This document shows, piece after piece, positions 36,124 to 48,335 of a DNA stretch of 64,000 bases. The stretch is from Bradysia coprophila (Eukaryota; Arthropoda; Insecta; Diptera; Sciaridae), in contig NW_023503374.1 of the NCBI RefSeq assembly GCF_014529535.1, forward strand, positions 4,030,001-4,094,000. Reading direction: 5' to 3'. The translations under genes and the position numbers were made by a program. The notes beneath the pieces are model-generated. The model was not told the origin of the DNA, did not search any database, and was given only the letters and a program-made list of their open reading frames with translations. Position 1 is the stretch's first letter. Each line of letters starts with the position of its first letter.

Positions 36124-37214
36124 AACTTACGTACTAAAATGACCAGGTTCAACATCGTTGAACATCGAAGCTCTGACAATATAAAAATTAAAATTCAAAT
36201 GCTTTTACATAAACATATTGAGTTCTGTTAGACAATATAAACCGTTTCTCAATAAAGCAAAACAAATAAATTTGAATGTGGCACCAATTTGTTCCTTCTG
36301 GGATTATACATATCTGCTATTCGTCCGATGAATTAAATAAGGTCGACAAAAATGTGAACTTTCAATAGCTTCGAGGTCAAACACTTTCACCTAACTTAGA
36401 GCAAATTGTGCCGCTTACTACTCAGCCCCTCAGAAAGAGTAATCCGTAATTTCAACAAGGTTCTTCTTAAAAATGATTTTAATTGAGAAAAACGTTCTAC
36501 GTCGTTAAACCATACGATAAACGCCTGCCTGCGCAAAATTACTGGTGTAAGCAAATCTACGCCAATGCCTTGTCTTCTGTATAAATATACCTCCTACGCG
36601 TATTAAAAGAAATGCATCGCTAGCTTGTGAAATGTTAAAAATGATAAATCTACCGATCATGACTCCAATCGAAGTGTCTTGTTTAGCCTTGTTTAGATCT
36701 GCCTTCTATTGATGAAAGATGAAGCCATTGACATCGCCAATTACTCAGTGGAAGAAGAATGCAGTCGATATTAGAACGATTTTACCATAACCAATCCGAA
36801 CAAAGGGCTTGAACTCACACGTAATGAATGGTGTCAATTTAATCCAATAAGAACGAACCATGAAACATTCAACTCAATTATCAAGTGTGACTCCCGCATT
36901 TCGACTGTGACGATGACAATGAAACAATTCATCACGTTGCCAATGACTGCCAGTTATATTCAAATTGAACGAAAAGGAAAAGTCGAGCGGCTGAATAACT
37001 TGAGCAGCGCGTTTAGACGAAAAACCATTTTCTTTTCTATTTGACTCCATTGTTTCCATTGACTCCACTGTTTAATAAAGTGAATTGAACTTTTTTTTCA
37101 GACGTTCTAAACGCCAGTAACATTTCTTGAGTGTAACATGAACCAAACCAATGTTATACCGTAGCTCGGAGTAATTAGTTTTACGAATCTACATACTCAC
37201 TCGAGGGGATACTC
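36124..37214. other. 3' flank and intergenic DNA
   Basis: AATAAA occurs near 36251, about 130 nt after the stop of the mucin-like gene, and is its likely polyadenylation signal. The remainder has no recognisable gene; a 64-codon minus frame near 36874-37068 is not convincing. Confidence 0.45.
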
Positions 37215-38082
37215 ACTTTAGTAGCTTGCAAAAATCATAAAAATCTCTATGGGAATTTTGAGATTTTGAGGACAAAGATTTTTATGAAGTTTTTTTAAAA
37301 ATCTTCAAAAGTCTTCTAATTTGAAAATTTTTATTTTTCGAATTTTAGAACCGAACTGTGATGTTTAAAAATCTACAAGGTGTAGAAACAATCTTTCCAT
37401 AAAAATTCAGAAGAAAGATTCTCATGATATTTTAAAATCTTGCATAAGATCTGGAGTGCGTACCTGCAAGAATCCGACAAATCTCTACGGGAATTTTGAG
37501 ATTTTTAGGACAAAGATTTTTATGAAGTGATTTCCTGTAGTGCGTAAATGCAAGAAGCCAAAGATTTTTATTTCTCGAATTTTAGATCTACAAGGTGTAG
37601 AAAAAATTTGAATAGCAAGGATTTAAAGAAATCTAAGAATTTCCTTAGAACTCCTTTTTTTACTTCCAACAAATTGTTATGTTAGATTTGTAGATTTGTA
37701 TTTTAAAATCTTCTTCCGGAGAAACAAGATTCTTCTGATGTGTAAAAATCTTCAGTGATGTTGGAACGATCTTTCCACATTTCTAAAGAAAGAAGATTCT
37801 TCAGATGTTTTAAAATCTTTCCTTCAGTAAGATTTCTTGGACTCCGAATCCGAATCGCAAGAATCCGAAAAATCTCTATGGTAATTTTGAAATTTTGAGG
37901 AAAAAGATTTTTAAGAAATTATTTAAAAATTTTCAAAAGTCTCTTAATTTAAAGATTTTAGAACCCGAGCTGTGATCTTTAAAAATCTACAAGATGTAGA
38001 AAAATCTTTCAATAAAAATTCAGAGGAAAGATTCTCATGATGTTTTGAAATCTTTCAAAAGATTTCCTGGAGTGCGTACCCC
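37215..38082. repeat. Diverged tandem repeat, ~250-400-bp units
   Basis: Phrases such as AATCTCTATGGGAATTTTGA, GACAAAGATTTTTATGAAG, AAAATCTACAAGGTGTAGA and GAGTGCGTACC recur in the same order near 37235, 37475 and 37865. Many internal AAGATT/AATCTT words give it local palindromic character. Confidence 0.6.
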
Positions 38083-39370
38083 AGGGTCGGTCGATTTTTG
38101 AAAAATTTCAAATCGTTCTTCTGGACCCAGCTGATCCCACTCAGCTTAACCCACAGAAGATTTTAAGACCAAAAAAACATTTTTTTTAAATGTTCTATGC
38201 TTTGCCTAAGACGATTTTTTAGAAAATTTTTGAGTATCAGAAAGTGTTGGTACTTTGTTGTTACTCCTAATCAAAAGATTGAGTAAATTTTTTCTTTTTT
38301 CCTTTAAATATTCAACGTAAGGTTAAAGGAATACAACAAAACAAAGAATACAAAAATTCGATCAAAACCAAGTTTTCCGAAGTAAACGAAGTTCATGGAA
38401 GTCGGTTTTTTTCAGATTTTTTCAACTTTGTTACTATTAAATCAGGAGTAAATTTAGACGGATTTTTGATAAATTTATCAAGGGAAATAAATAGTGATTC
38501 TACAACACAAAAGTTTTTCACTGTCGGTTACTTAATGTCGGTGGGACTAGTCCAAGTCTAATACACCAACATTGTTAATGAAAAAAATATTTGTCTAAAA
38601 CAATAAGTAAAAGATGACTACCACATCAAATTACCATGCACTGTCTACATAATTGTGTTCACACATGAGTATGACCTTTCCCGTTAGAATTGAAGTCTTG
38701 ATGTTCTTTCTTCGTCCGAACAAACCAATAATTTTTTTTTCATTTTGAATAGCGTCGACAGCGTCAATTCTAACGGGAAAGGTGTGAACACAATTATGTA
38801 GACAGTGCATGGTAATTTGATGTGGTAGTCATCTTTTACTTATTGTTTTAGACAAATATTTTTCTCATTAACAATGTTGGTGTATTAGACTTGGACTAGT
38901 CCCACCGACATTAAGTAACCGACAGTGAAAAACTTTTGTGTTCTAGAATCACTATTTATTTCCCTTGATAATGAGCCAATTTATCAAAAATCCGTCTAAA
39001 TTTACTCCTGATTTAATAGTAACAAAGTTGAAAAAATCTGAAAAAAACCGACTTCCATGAACTTCGTTTACTTCGGAAAACTTGGTTTTGATCGAATTTT
39101 TGTATTCTTTCTTTTGTTGTATTCCTTTAACCTTACGTTGAATATTTAAAGGAAAAAAGAAAAAATTTACTCAATCTTTTGATTAGGAGTAACAACAAAG
39201 TACCAACACTTTCTGATACTCAAAAATTTTCTAAAAAATCGTCTTGGGCAAAGCATAGAACATTTAAAAAAAATGTTTTTTTGGTCTTAAAATCTTCTGT
39301 GGGTTAAGCTGAGTGGGATCAGCTGGGTCCAGAAGCACGATTTGAAATTTTTCAAAAATCGACCGACCCT
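38083..39370. mobile_element. 1.29-kb foldback element with ~610-bp arms
   Basis: AGGGTCGGTCGATTTTT at the left end is the exact inverse of the right end, and the arms 38083-38693 and 38764-39370 match almost perfectly. There is a small extra stretch in the left arm near 38665, and the loop is about 70 nt. The element interrupts the preceding tandem repeat at GAGTGCGTAC. GTAC occurs on both sides close to the ends, a possible short target duplication. No protein is encoded. Confidence 0.85.
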
Positions 39371-39872
39371 AGTACTCACATTGTGTTGATCCAATCGACG
39401 GTTTGTCAAAATCACTTTTAAGCAACTGGAACTTTCGTCGTGCAAATTATAGTAATACTACATCGAAGCACAGGCTACTTCAGGATTTGCATTACTACAT
39501 TTTTTTTAAAGAATTTTGAAAAGATCGTGAGATTTTTCAGTTTCTAAAAAAATAACCTTAAGAATTCTTGATAATTTTCAAGGATACTTCTCAAAATTCC
39601 TTTAGAAATAGGCTACGAAAAGGAGGATTGCAAGACTGGCGTCCTCAACCTTCAGAGAATTTCTTTCGCTAAATTAGAAAAATTTCATCTGTTAAGTGTC
39701 TATAAATTCGTTTAAATTTATTGCTCTTTGTCTGTTTTTATCACTTTTTCGTTCATCGATTTTAGTTCTCGAACACAGCAGCTGACTAGTAGAATACAAA
39801 ATTGAACAAGAAACCTCAGCAAAAGATAAATTAGAAAACAAAAAATCCAATTCCCCAATCCAACATTAAATA
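39371..39872. other. Intergenic and 3' flank of the PA-domain gene
   Basis: AT-rich DNA without recognisable features. It includes the 3' untranslated region of the minus-strand gene that ends at 39873. Confidence 0.4.
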
Positions 39873-40628
39873 CTACCAACCCAGCCACGGCGGATGATTG
39901 ATCAGTTGTGGCGGTGTGAATGTTAAATTAACCGGTACGTTTACGATCGCATAGCCTTGTTTCAGCTTTCGAAGCGTTGACAGAATCATTTGACCGTTTT
40001 TACCGAGCAGGTATCCAGCTGGAATGTTTGCATCACTGGAACTGTTGTCGTGTATCATTTCGATGTAATGTTCCGATTCCGTTGAATCGGGATTAGTGTC
40101 AGTAATGATTGCCGCTATAGCTCCGAATTTCTCAACATTCAACGTTTTCGCCAAAAATGAACATTCCCTGAATAAGAAATAAATAAATTTCATTGTGAAT
40201 GGAAGTTCAGTCTGAGCACAGCCAATTTTTTTTTAAATATTTTTACCCCCGTTCAATCAGTGCTATGTTGCCCCTAATATCACCATAATTACGAATTTTT
40301 GTGCATGCGTCTCTGGGAATTGTTGGTACCAATATACCGTGCTGTACCTTAAACTTATTACTATTGAACGAACCACCAAAGTCTTTGGCTGGTCGCAATC
40401 TGTATGTATACTCCAGTTCTTCAGGGTCTACAATTTCAAAGAAAATATCACCACCAATGACATCGTGAATAGACGTTCCATCGATCATATGTAAATTTCC
40501 CGCTGTAGTAAAAAATGTATTTAGTGCGCTGTGACTTTTTCTAGGAATTTTGTTTCCATACCTGCACTACTTATAATATCAACATTGTGTATTAGTACAA
40601 AAAACAAACTAAACCAACAAAATAACAT
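39873..40628 (-). CDS. Secreted protease-associated (PA) domain protein, PRADC1-like
   Basis: Three coding exons on the minus strand: 40562-40628, 40247-40502 and 39873-40167, total 618 nt (205 residues) in one frame. Residues 1-22 (MLFCWFSLFFVLIHNVDIIS) form a signal peptide. The rest is a single PA domain matching PRADC1/PAP21: FFEIVDPEELEYTYRLRPAK, then NIALIERG with the following ECSF, a segment GAIAAIITD, IPAGYLLGKNGQMI and the ending INHPPWLGW. PRADC1 is a small secreted glycoprotein; its biochemical role is poorly defined. Length and layout match the family, and nothing is missing. It lies apart from the peritrophin genes and is functionally unrelated as far as can be seen. Confidence 0.92.
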
Positions 40629-41148
40629 TATTCTTTACGAATAGTAAGGTAAATCTCTTGACATCTCTAAGACGACGTGTTTTTTCTTTTCGAAAAAATA
40701 TGTTTTGACATTTATCTTCGTTCGTGTGTATGTGTGTGCATCTGCTCACGCAGGGTTAGCCAACATTATTCACAAAACGTTACGACAGTCGCTACCCATG
40801 AAACGACATGTAGGTGGCATGTTATAGGTGAGTAACGCGGGAATTTTATTTTTTTACAATGTAAATTGTTCGAAGGAAAAATTTAAAATAAATTAGTTTG
40901 GAAGTATAACACTAACTACATATGAGCGTGGCCTAACATAGTGTTAAAAAAATTTTAATTTTAGGTGTGCTTCAACATACACCGGATAAAAATCAGAAGT
41001 ATAGCAGTAGAATGTTCAATGAATCATTGAGTGCTAACGTTTAATAATTAAGAGGAAACGAGACACCACATTTTTACTATTAAATTCTAGATTTTTAGGT
41101 TTTGAGAAAAACGCGCCTTTTTAATTTACATCAAAATTTATAATTTAT
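40629..41148. other. Upstream flank of the PA-domain gene
   Basis: No gene. It should include the promoter of the gene to its left; no clear core promoter motif was found. Confidence 0.35.
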
Positions 41149-41780
41149 CGAGGGGTGACGCACTTCCATTTAATCCATTAAATCTATTTAATCCATTAAA
41201 TCCATTAAATCCATTAAATCCATTTAATCCATTAAATCCATTTAATCCATTAAATCCATTTAATCCATTAAATCCATTTAATCAAAAAAATTTTTTAATC
41301 AATTAAATCTATTTAATCCATTAAATCCATTAAATCCATTTAATCCATTAAATCCATTTAATCCATTAAATCCATTTAATCAAAAAAAAAATTTTAGTTT
41401 TACCGAAATAATTAGGCTCAGTACCTGAAGAATTTGTAAAGTAATTGCGAAAAATAGATTTGCACGATCCCCAGCTCGTTTAAGTACTCGTGAGGTATAG
41501 GAAAAATTTTTTTGTTAAAAATGGTATTAAACTTATTTAATCCATTTAATCCACTTTACACAAAAAATCCTAAAAGTGTATTTTTTCGCTTTTTAACATT
41601 GTAGTATGAGTTGTAGTACGTGGTTCGATCAAAATCAACAATTTTTAAGACTTTTACAGTATTTTGTAAAATGAACTTTTTTCCTATTTAATCCATTTAA
41701 TCCAATTTTTATTCCATTTAATCCATTAAATCCATTTAATACCATTTAATCCATTTAATCTAGAAGTGAGTCACCCCTCG
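41149..41780. mobile_element. hAT-like non-autonomous element filled with ATTTAATCC words
   Basis: Ends are CGAGGGGTGACGCACTTC and the inverse of CGAGGGGTGACTCACTTC, with one mismatch. TAATTTAT directly precedes (41141-41148) and directly follows (41781-41788) the element, an 8-bp duplication. The interior is dominated by alternating 9-mers ATTTAATCC and ATTAAATCC in four clusters (41168-41284, 41310-41383, 41530-41555, 41680-41760), separated by unique AT-rich DNA. No coding capacity. Confidence 0.85.
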
Positions 41781-41800
41781 TAATTTATTGGTTACTATCT

Positions 41801-42700
41801 CTTCTTCTTCTTCTTTTTCAGCCTGTTTCTATCCACTGCTGGATGTAGGCCTCTCCAACTTCTTTCCATTTCGTACGATGAATTGCCATTTGCTGCCAGT
41901 TTGTACCTGCAATGTTCTTAATTCCGTTTGTCCATCTCTCTGGTGGTCTACCTATAGCTCGTCTTGTATAAGGTCGCCAATTCATGATCTTTTGGGTCCA
42001 ACGTTCGTCTGTCCTTCTTGCAATATGTCCCGCCCAGCTCCATTTCAGAGATGCTATTCTTTCCATGACATCAACGACCCTGGTTTGTTGTCGAATCCAT
42101 TGATTCGTCATTCTGTCTCTGAGTGTTATTCCAAGCATACTCCGCTCCATGGCTCTTTGTGTCACTCTCAATTTATCTTCGGATGCTTTCGTTAAAGTTA
42201 ACGTTTCTGCTCCATAAGTGAGCAATGGAAGGACACAAGTGTCGAAAACTTTGCGTTTCAGACTATTATTCATTTTGCTTTTGAAAATTAGTCTGAGTTT
42301 TCCGAACGCTGCCCATGCAAGACCAATCCTACGTCTTATTTCTGCAGTTTGGTTGTCCAGACCTAACTTCAGTTTATGTCCTAGATATACATAGACTTAC
42401 GTATATCAATCGATCGGATATGCTTTTCGTGTGAGTTATGCGATCCGACCACCGCTTTTTTATGAACAATCCGACACCGTCAGCATCTGACTGTCACTTC
42501 CTCGGTAGAAGAATGTATGCCCTGATTGTAATTTTAGGCATTCCTCTCCAGGTTTTCTCACTTCGCTCACTCCCACAACATCCCATTTTATCTTTTCTAG
42601 CTCTTCTTCCATTTCTTGCATTTTTTGTCTTGACGACAATGTTCTGGCATTATATGTGGCAATGTGTAATTGTGGCTTCGTTTGAAGGTTTTTAGCATTA
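41801..42700 (-). pseudogene. Internally deleted RTE-like LINE
   Basis: On the minus strand, the endonuclease start is readable near 42695-42450: IATYNARTLSSRQKMQEMEE, then DVVGVSEVRKPGEECLKL, then GVGLFIKKRWSDRI. It jumps straight to the reverse-transcriptase end at 42396: YLGHKLKLGLDNQTAEIRRR. An open frame of 151 codons (42273-41818) with SLKRKVFDTCVLPLLTYGAE and the ending EAYIQQWIETG follows. A (GAA)n-like tail at 41801-41822 marks the 3' end. The middle of the protein is deleted, including the RT catalytic motifs. Confidence 0.82.
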
Positions 42701-43239
42701 AAACACCACGCTTGCTACTGCGGGTTGGTGAGTATGAAAGCTTTACTTCGCTCGCCCCCGGTAATCCCCGAACTCTGACTCCTTGGGCTTCCTGATCGTG
42801 TTGTTTCACCTCAACGTTGGTCCCTTAACCCCAATTCTTTCGGCTTCCAGCTCACGATTCATTCAGCCTTAAGATTGATCTATCTAATCCTATCTTATCT
42901 ACTGCTACGTCCTCGTTAAACTTCGTTCCCTCCACTCTTTTTCAAACTGGCTTGGGACAGTCTTTGGCGGTGTTTTGGGTTACTATAGTTTCGGTCAAAT
43001 CACTGACCATTCTCAAACCATAGACTTTCTCAAACTAATTACATCAAAACGGTTTTCGTCATATTTATACATAACAACATACAAAAGGAAGCTTCTACGT
43101 TTTTCTACATTTACATTATATTCCCTTAGGATATGCTATTCATTTTGGTGAACTGGTCTTAACAAAAGGGAGATCCCTTGCAGACCCATCATTGAATAGC
43201 AAGAAATACGGATCCAAAGTTTCGGGTGAATATAAAATT
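42701..43239. other. LINE 5' flank and intergenic DNA
   Basis: The first ~150 bases probably belong to the 5' leader of the RTE-like element (minus strand). Beyond that no gene or repeat was recognised. Confidence 0.4.
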
Positions 43240-43670
43240 TGTTATGTTGCATCCGTGACATTTGGCATGATCATGTTGTTGGAACTGCGTTGTTTAGTAT
43301 TGAGTGTTGGCATGTGTTGCAAGCTAACAAAGTGAATTCGACTTGTGTCCAACCTTATAAAGATTATATTCACCCGAAACTTTGTATCCGTGTGGTCTTG
43401 CGGATTTGCGTTACCTTCAGTATGTACATTTACCTTGCCAGAAACCGGTGGCGATCTACTTGTCAACGAACAATACATAAACAAATTCCTTAATCTATCC
43501 GCTTAGCATTTAGTGTTTGCATTGTTTGACATCCATGACATTTGCTGTTTGGGGTAATAATGTTGCTGGAACTGTATTGGTTAGTATTGCGTTTTGGCAT
43601 GTGCTGCAAAGCAAATTTGACTAATGTGCAACATGATTGATATTATATTCACCCGAAAGTAGGGTTCCAT
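43240..43670. repeat. Imperfect direct repeat, two ~140-bp copies
   Basis: GACATTTG, ATGTTG(T/C)TGGAACTG, TTGGCATGTG(T/C)TGCAA and ATTATATTCACCCGAAA occur in the same order at 43252-43385 and 43538-43663. The first copy is also preceded by TTTCGGGTGAATATAAA in inverse at about 43220. Class unknown. Confidence 0.6.
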
Positions 43671-46048
43671 GTTCGGAGGGTGTTAGTAGATTTATCTTGA
43701 GTTAGTCTTTATAAAAGGGAATCTTTGATCATATCTGCACAAATACTATTCCTCTGTAGAAAACAGCAAAATTTGCAGCTCTTTGTTGTGCGATAAGTGT
43801 GGGGGAGTCAAAGATATCGAAATCCTTTCTTTACGGATGGCATCCTGAAAGTACTGCTCATATAAATGGTGCAGCTTTGAAATTGCACGTAACATAACAA
43901 TAACATACGTGTGACAACTAACCACTTCCCACCAAAACTTAATAATTAAATTTATCGCGCATTTACACAGAATTGCCGGACGAACAACAGTTAATTTGCA
44001 GTAAATATTCAGTTAATAGTCTGTCTCGCTTCCGAATTGCCCTTTCTTGTAATGCAACTGCAATCAGAAACTCATTTTCATTTAAACATTTTCGTTCTGT
44101 TATGACCGAACAGATGAGACTTTACGATTCCAATTACGCAGAAAAAAATGCGATATCCCATACCATACACATAATCTGTTCTGACGATTGTTACATTTTT
44201 ATAGTGCGTTTTTATGCTTTTTTATGTTTTTAAATCCCCCATTTTCCAACTTTTTTTATATTTTTCTAAACAAATTTGATTGTTATGTATGTACAATGTT
44301 CGGAGGATATCTTTATCTTTTTGCTGTGTGTATGAATATATGTATATAGAGCAGGCGAATATGCTGTTTTCTATGTATAAATAAGACGTTATTATGATAG
44401 TAAATGGCAATGGTGTTGCAGAGGGTTGGATTACTTTTTTTTCGCTTAAACATCTTTACGTACTATCCATCGTGTATGACCTAATATTAAAGTTTACGAA
44501 GAAAAATGTACTTTAAAATGTGAACATGATAATACCGTCGGTAGATAGAGACGAATGCTCCTTAAATTTTAAAGACGAAGTATGGAAGGAAGGAAAAAAA
44601 AAACTTTTTCTACGAAAATATGAGAAAATCCTTTTTTTTACTTTCAATGAAAGAAAACAAGCTGTCTTTTAGCACACGGCTATTCTAACAATCCTTAACA
44701 ATCAAAAGCTTTTTATGGTTGATTGCTATCACAGTGTTTTCATTCAGGAATGAAAAGCGTTTTTCGGTAATGTTGTCTGTACGTAACATTCATACGAATA
44801 GAAGAAAAAAAAGCAAACCACCACCGTGATGTAAAGCCTGGAGTGGGGGTGATACTTTTTATTTTTTATATTTTTTTTTCTTGCGTTATCATCATTTGCA
44901 ATGTGTTTCTGTTTTCTTTATCACATTTTGAGTGTTCGGATAAGATTCTATGTATTTTTCTTACTCGAAGTGTGTAATTTTCTCCGATATATATTTTAAG
45001 GGAGACGATTAACTTGTTATGTGTATTTGAGAGAAAGTGTTTTCCTCTTTGCCGTTCGTTGAAAGCACTTTATTCCGTGTGTAAGGGGAACACAGACAAT
45101 CTTCTAAAACACCACGCACCGTGTGTAGCAGCTATATGGATCAATAAAATCGTATTGTGCCAGGTGGTTTTTATCTCGTTATGTTTGATCGATTTTTTTC
45201 GTTTTTATCTTTTAATATGGGGATGATTGCTATAATTCGGTTATCTATGGTTACTGTTTCCGAACAAAATAGCACCTATTGCAACCGAATTAGTGCAAAT
45301 CAGATGGAATCGATACATATTGAAAGATGGTGTGGACACGAATGTTATCATTCTTACGTCGCATTGTCATTCAATATTAGACGAAATATTTTATACAATC
45401 AGGTCAACCAGAAAATCAGTCGTAGTCCCCACAGAATGCTTTGCTAGTTTCCACAATTTTCTCAATTTTCGGATAAAATATTATCCAAATTGAAAGTCGT
45501 TCGTGGTACAGCTAGTACTTCATCATGAATATCTAATGTAATTCAAAATTTTAGAAAAGACATGGCATGAGTATTTGTATATTATATATATACGCTTGTA
45601 CACACAGACAACACGACAACATAAATAAATAAAATTTATATTCATACGTGTCTTTTCAGAAAGAAAATTTATAGACTCGAGTTTGTAATTGAAACAAAAT
45701 AGAATTTTACTTGAATGGTACTGTACGTACATGTGAAATGTGTATACCAGTAACGTCGTATCGTATACAATGCTCTCTATCTGTACCGAATATCATACAG
45801 CAAAAAAGTAACACAAAAGATGTTCAACCAAGGATCGTTTTTTGGGGATGCTCGTTTGTGATATCGAAAACAAAATGTGTACTGAACGAATAATTTCAGA
45901 GCGAGAAGTGCGATAAAATGCTTCAAAGTTTCCTTTTTGTTGCGTCGCAAAGTTGCGGGAAATGATAAAAAAACTGATTTTAGTAGGCAGGCAATAGCCA
46001 AACGCTATTAAGTTTCGAATATTACCAAGCTTATTATTTCGCAAAATA
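43671..46048. other. AT-rich intergenic DNA, no gene seen
   Basis: Several short open frames occur, none with recognisable motifs or splice-supported extension. No repeat structure was noted. Confidence 0.4.
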
Positions 46049-46912
46049 GTCGGGTGCGAGTTGTCCAAAAAAGCCGTTTCGCTCATATTGAATGTAAAAA
46101 GTGATTTTATGGTTGATTATCGTGTTTGGATCGACCAGTAACTCGAATCGCGATGTTGGCAAGCTGGGATCGGCCTGGTTTGGGCCAGGGAGCCGCCGTT
46201 GCCTAACACTTCTTCTCGCTCTATGAAATTTTGATTTTTGAAAATTATTAAAAAATATAAAATGAAATATTTTTGACATGGTTCCATGGGCGAAAATATT
46301 CCGAATGGTGTCTATTTTATGTTAAAAATAAAAAACATTAATTACTTTAAAAAAAGCATTTCTCGGATTTTCCAGATTTGCACACTTTTTTGTATTGATG
46401 GGCGCCATTTTGAACTACAGCGCTACCTGCATACTTTTTCAATCACTTATATTTTTCTCGTATGCAGAAAGGTTGAAGGAACACAGGATTTTTTTCCCTC
46501 TCAATTCGGATCAAAATTCAATTTTATAGAGCCGAAAGAAGTTCTAGCTAACGGCGGCTCCCTGGCCCAAAGCAGGCCGATCCCAGCTTGACAACATTGC
46601 GATTCGAGTTCGTGGCCGACCCACCTACGATCGAGAGGGAAACCACTCTTTTTTATTGATGTGATTAACATGATCAACCAGTGATTAACATGATGATGAA
46701 TCGCAAAACTACAAATACACGTGAAATATAGCGGTTAATCAATGTTAATCACCGATTAACCGTTTGTATTCACAAAACTTATCTTTCTGATTAACAGATT
46801 AACTGATTAACCATGTTAATCACAAAATAGTGATTTCCCCCTCGCCTACGATAATCAACCATAAACTCGCTTTTCACATTCAATATGAGCGAAAGGATAA
46901 CTCGCACCCGAC
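46049..46912. mobile_element. TIR element with long inverted arms, host to a nested element
   Basis: GTCGGGTGCGAGTT at the left end is the inverse of the right end. The inverted similarity covers about 160 bp (46049-46205 against 46552-46630 plus 46853-46912), including TTTCGCTCATATTGAATGT, TGGTTGATTATCG and GGGAGCCGCCGTT. TA flanks both ends (46047-46048, 46913-46914), allowing a TA duplication, though an AAAAT duplication is an alternative reading. The right arm is interrupted by the 213-bp element at 46632-46844. No protein is encoded. Confidence 0.75.
46632..46844. mobile_element. hAT-like MITE filled with GATTAAC words
   Basis: Ends CGAGAGGGAAACCACT and AGTGATTTCCCCCTCG are inverted repeats with few mismatches. 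CCTACGAT stands immediately on both sides (46624-46631 and 46845-46852), a perfect 8-bp duplication. The interior repeats GATTAAC and its inverse GTTAATC about ten times. It sits inside the right arm of the element at 46049-46912, whose left arm shows the empty site. Confidence 0.87.
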
Positions 46913-47254
46913 TAAAATGGAAGTGTCTTGAATAGGTTTTCCACCAATGTTTCATCTGATTTTTTGACCATGGTTCTTCGGTCTAACAAAGTTTTGTTGA
47001 CCCACATTCACCAGGACATTATTATTCTTTGCGGCCAAAATTTACCATTGAAGTTATTATTATGTATTTATTGACTAACTTATAAATAAAATAATTCAGA
47101 ATTGATACAACATTTCCACGCTGAATTAAAATTGCTAAACGTTGGTACAGAAAACTAGTTGCCCTTTTCCAATGCGTAACTACAGAATTAATGAATTTTC
47201 ACTTATTTAATTTTCTATTTGGACAAATGTGATGCGGGTGAAGTTAGCACGAAT

Positions 47255-48335
47255 CTCAAGATGCCTTTCTGAAGGTACTAAAATCCAAAATAGCCGAATT
47301 TTCAAAATCCCGCTTTTTATAGTGATGCCTTAGTGAAGGTACTAAAATCCAAAATAGACGAATTTTCGAAATCCGTCAATTTCTAGTGATACCTTAGTGA
47401 AGGTACTAAGATCCAAAATAGACGAATTTGTAGCAATGCCTTAGTGAAGGTACTAAATTCCAAAATAGACGAATTTTCAAAATCCGTCTATTTCTAGTGA
47501 TGCCATAGTGAAGGTACTAAAATCCAAAATAGACGAATTTTCAAAATCCGTCTATTTCTAGTGATGCCATAGTGGAGGTACTAAAATCCAAAATAGACGA
47601 ATTTTCAGAATCCGTCTATTTCTAGTGATGCCATAGTGAAGGTACTAAAATCCAAAATAGACGAATTTTCAAAATCCGTCTATTTCTAGTGAGGTACTAA
47701 AATCCAAAATAGACGAATTTTCAGAATCCGTCTATTTCTAGCGATTTTCAAAATCCCGCTATTTATAGTGATGCCTTAGTGAAGGTACTAAAATCCAAAA
47801 TAGACGAATTTTCGAAATCCGTCAATTTCTAGTGATACCTTAGTGAAGGTACTAAGATCCAAAATAGACGAATTTGTAGCAATGCCTTAGTGAAGGTACT
47901 AAATTCCAAAATAGACGAATTTTCAAAATCCGTCTATTTCTAGTGATGCCATAGTGAAGGTACTAAAATCCAAAACAGAGGAATTTTGAAAATCCGTCTA
48001 TTTCTAGTGATGCCATAATGGAGGTACTAAAATCCGAAATAGGCGAAATTTCAAAATCCGTCCTTTTCTAGCGATGCCTTAGTGAACGTAATAAAAATCC
48101 AAAATAGCCGTATTTACAAAATGCGTCTATTTCTAGTGATTCTTTAGTGAGTGCACTAAAAATCCACAAAAGGCGAATTTTCAAAATCCATCTATTTCTA
48201 GCGATGCCTAAGTGAAAGTACTAAAATCCAAAATAGACGAATTGTCAGAATCCGTTTATTTCTAGTGATGCCTTAGTGAAGGTACTAAAATCCAAAATTG
48301 ACGAATTTTCAAAATCCGTCAATTTCTAGTGATTC
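47255..48335. repeat. ~62-bp satellite, hairpin in each monomer, higher-order duplication
   Basis: About seventeen monomers contain GATGCCTTAGTGAAGGTAC, TAAAATCCAAAATAGACG, AATTTTCAAAATC and CGTCTATTTCTAGT. Within a monomer AAATAGACG and CGTCTATTT pair around a 13-nt loop. A block with distinctive variants (CCCGCTTTTTATAG, then a CGTCAATTT unit, then a shortened AATTTGTAGCAATG unit) at about 47305-47500 recurs in the same order 446 bp later at 47751-47946. Confidence 0.85.

Noticed and set aside
47255..48335. CRISPR-like array
   Set aside because: The spacing is a continuous tandem satellite with diverged monomers and no unique spacers, and the window is eukaryotic.
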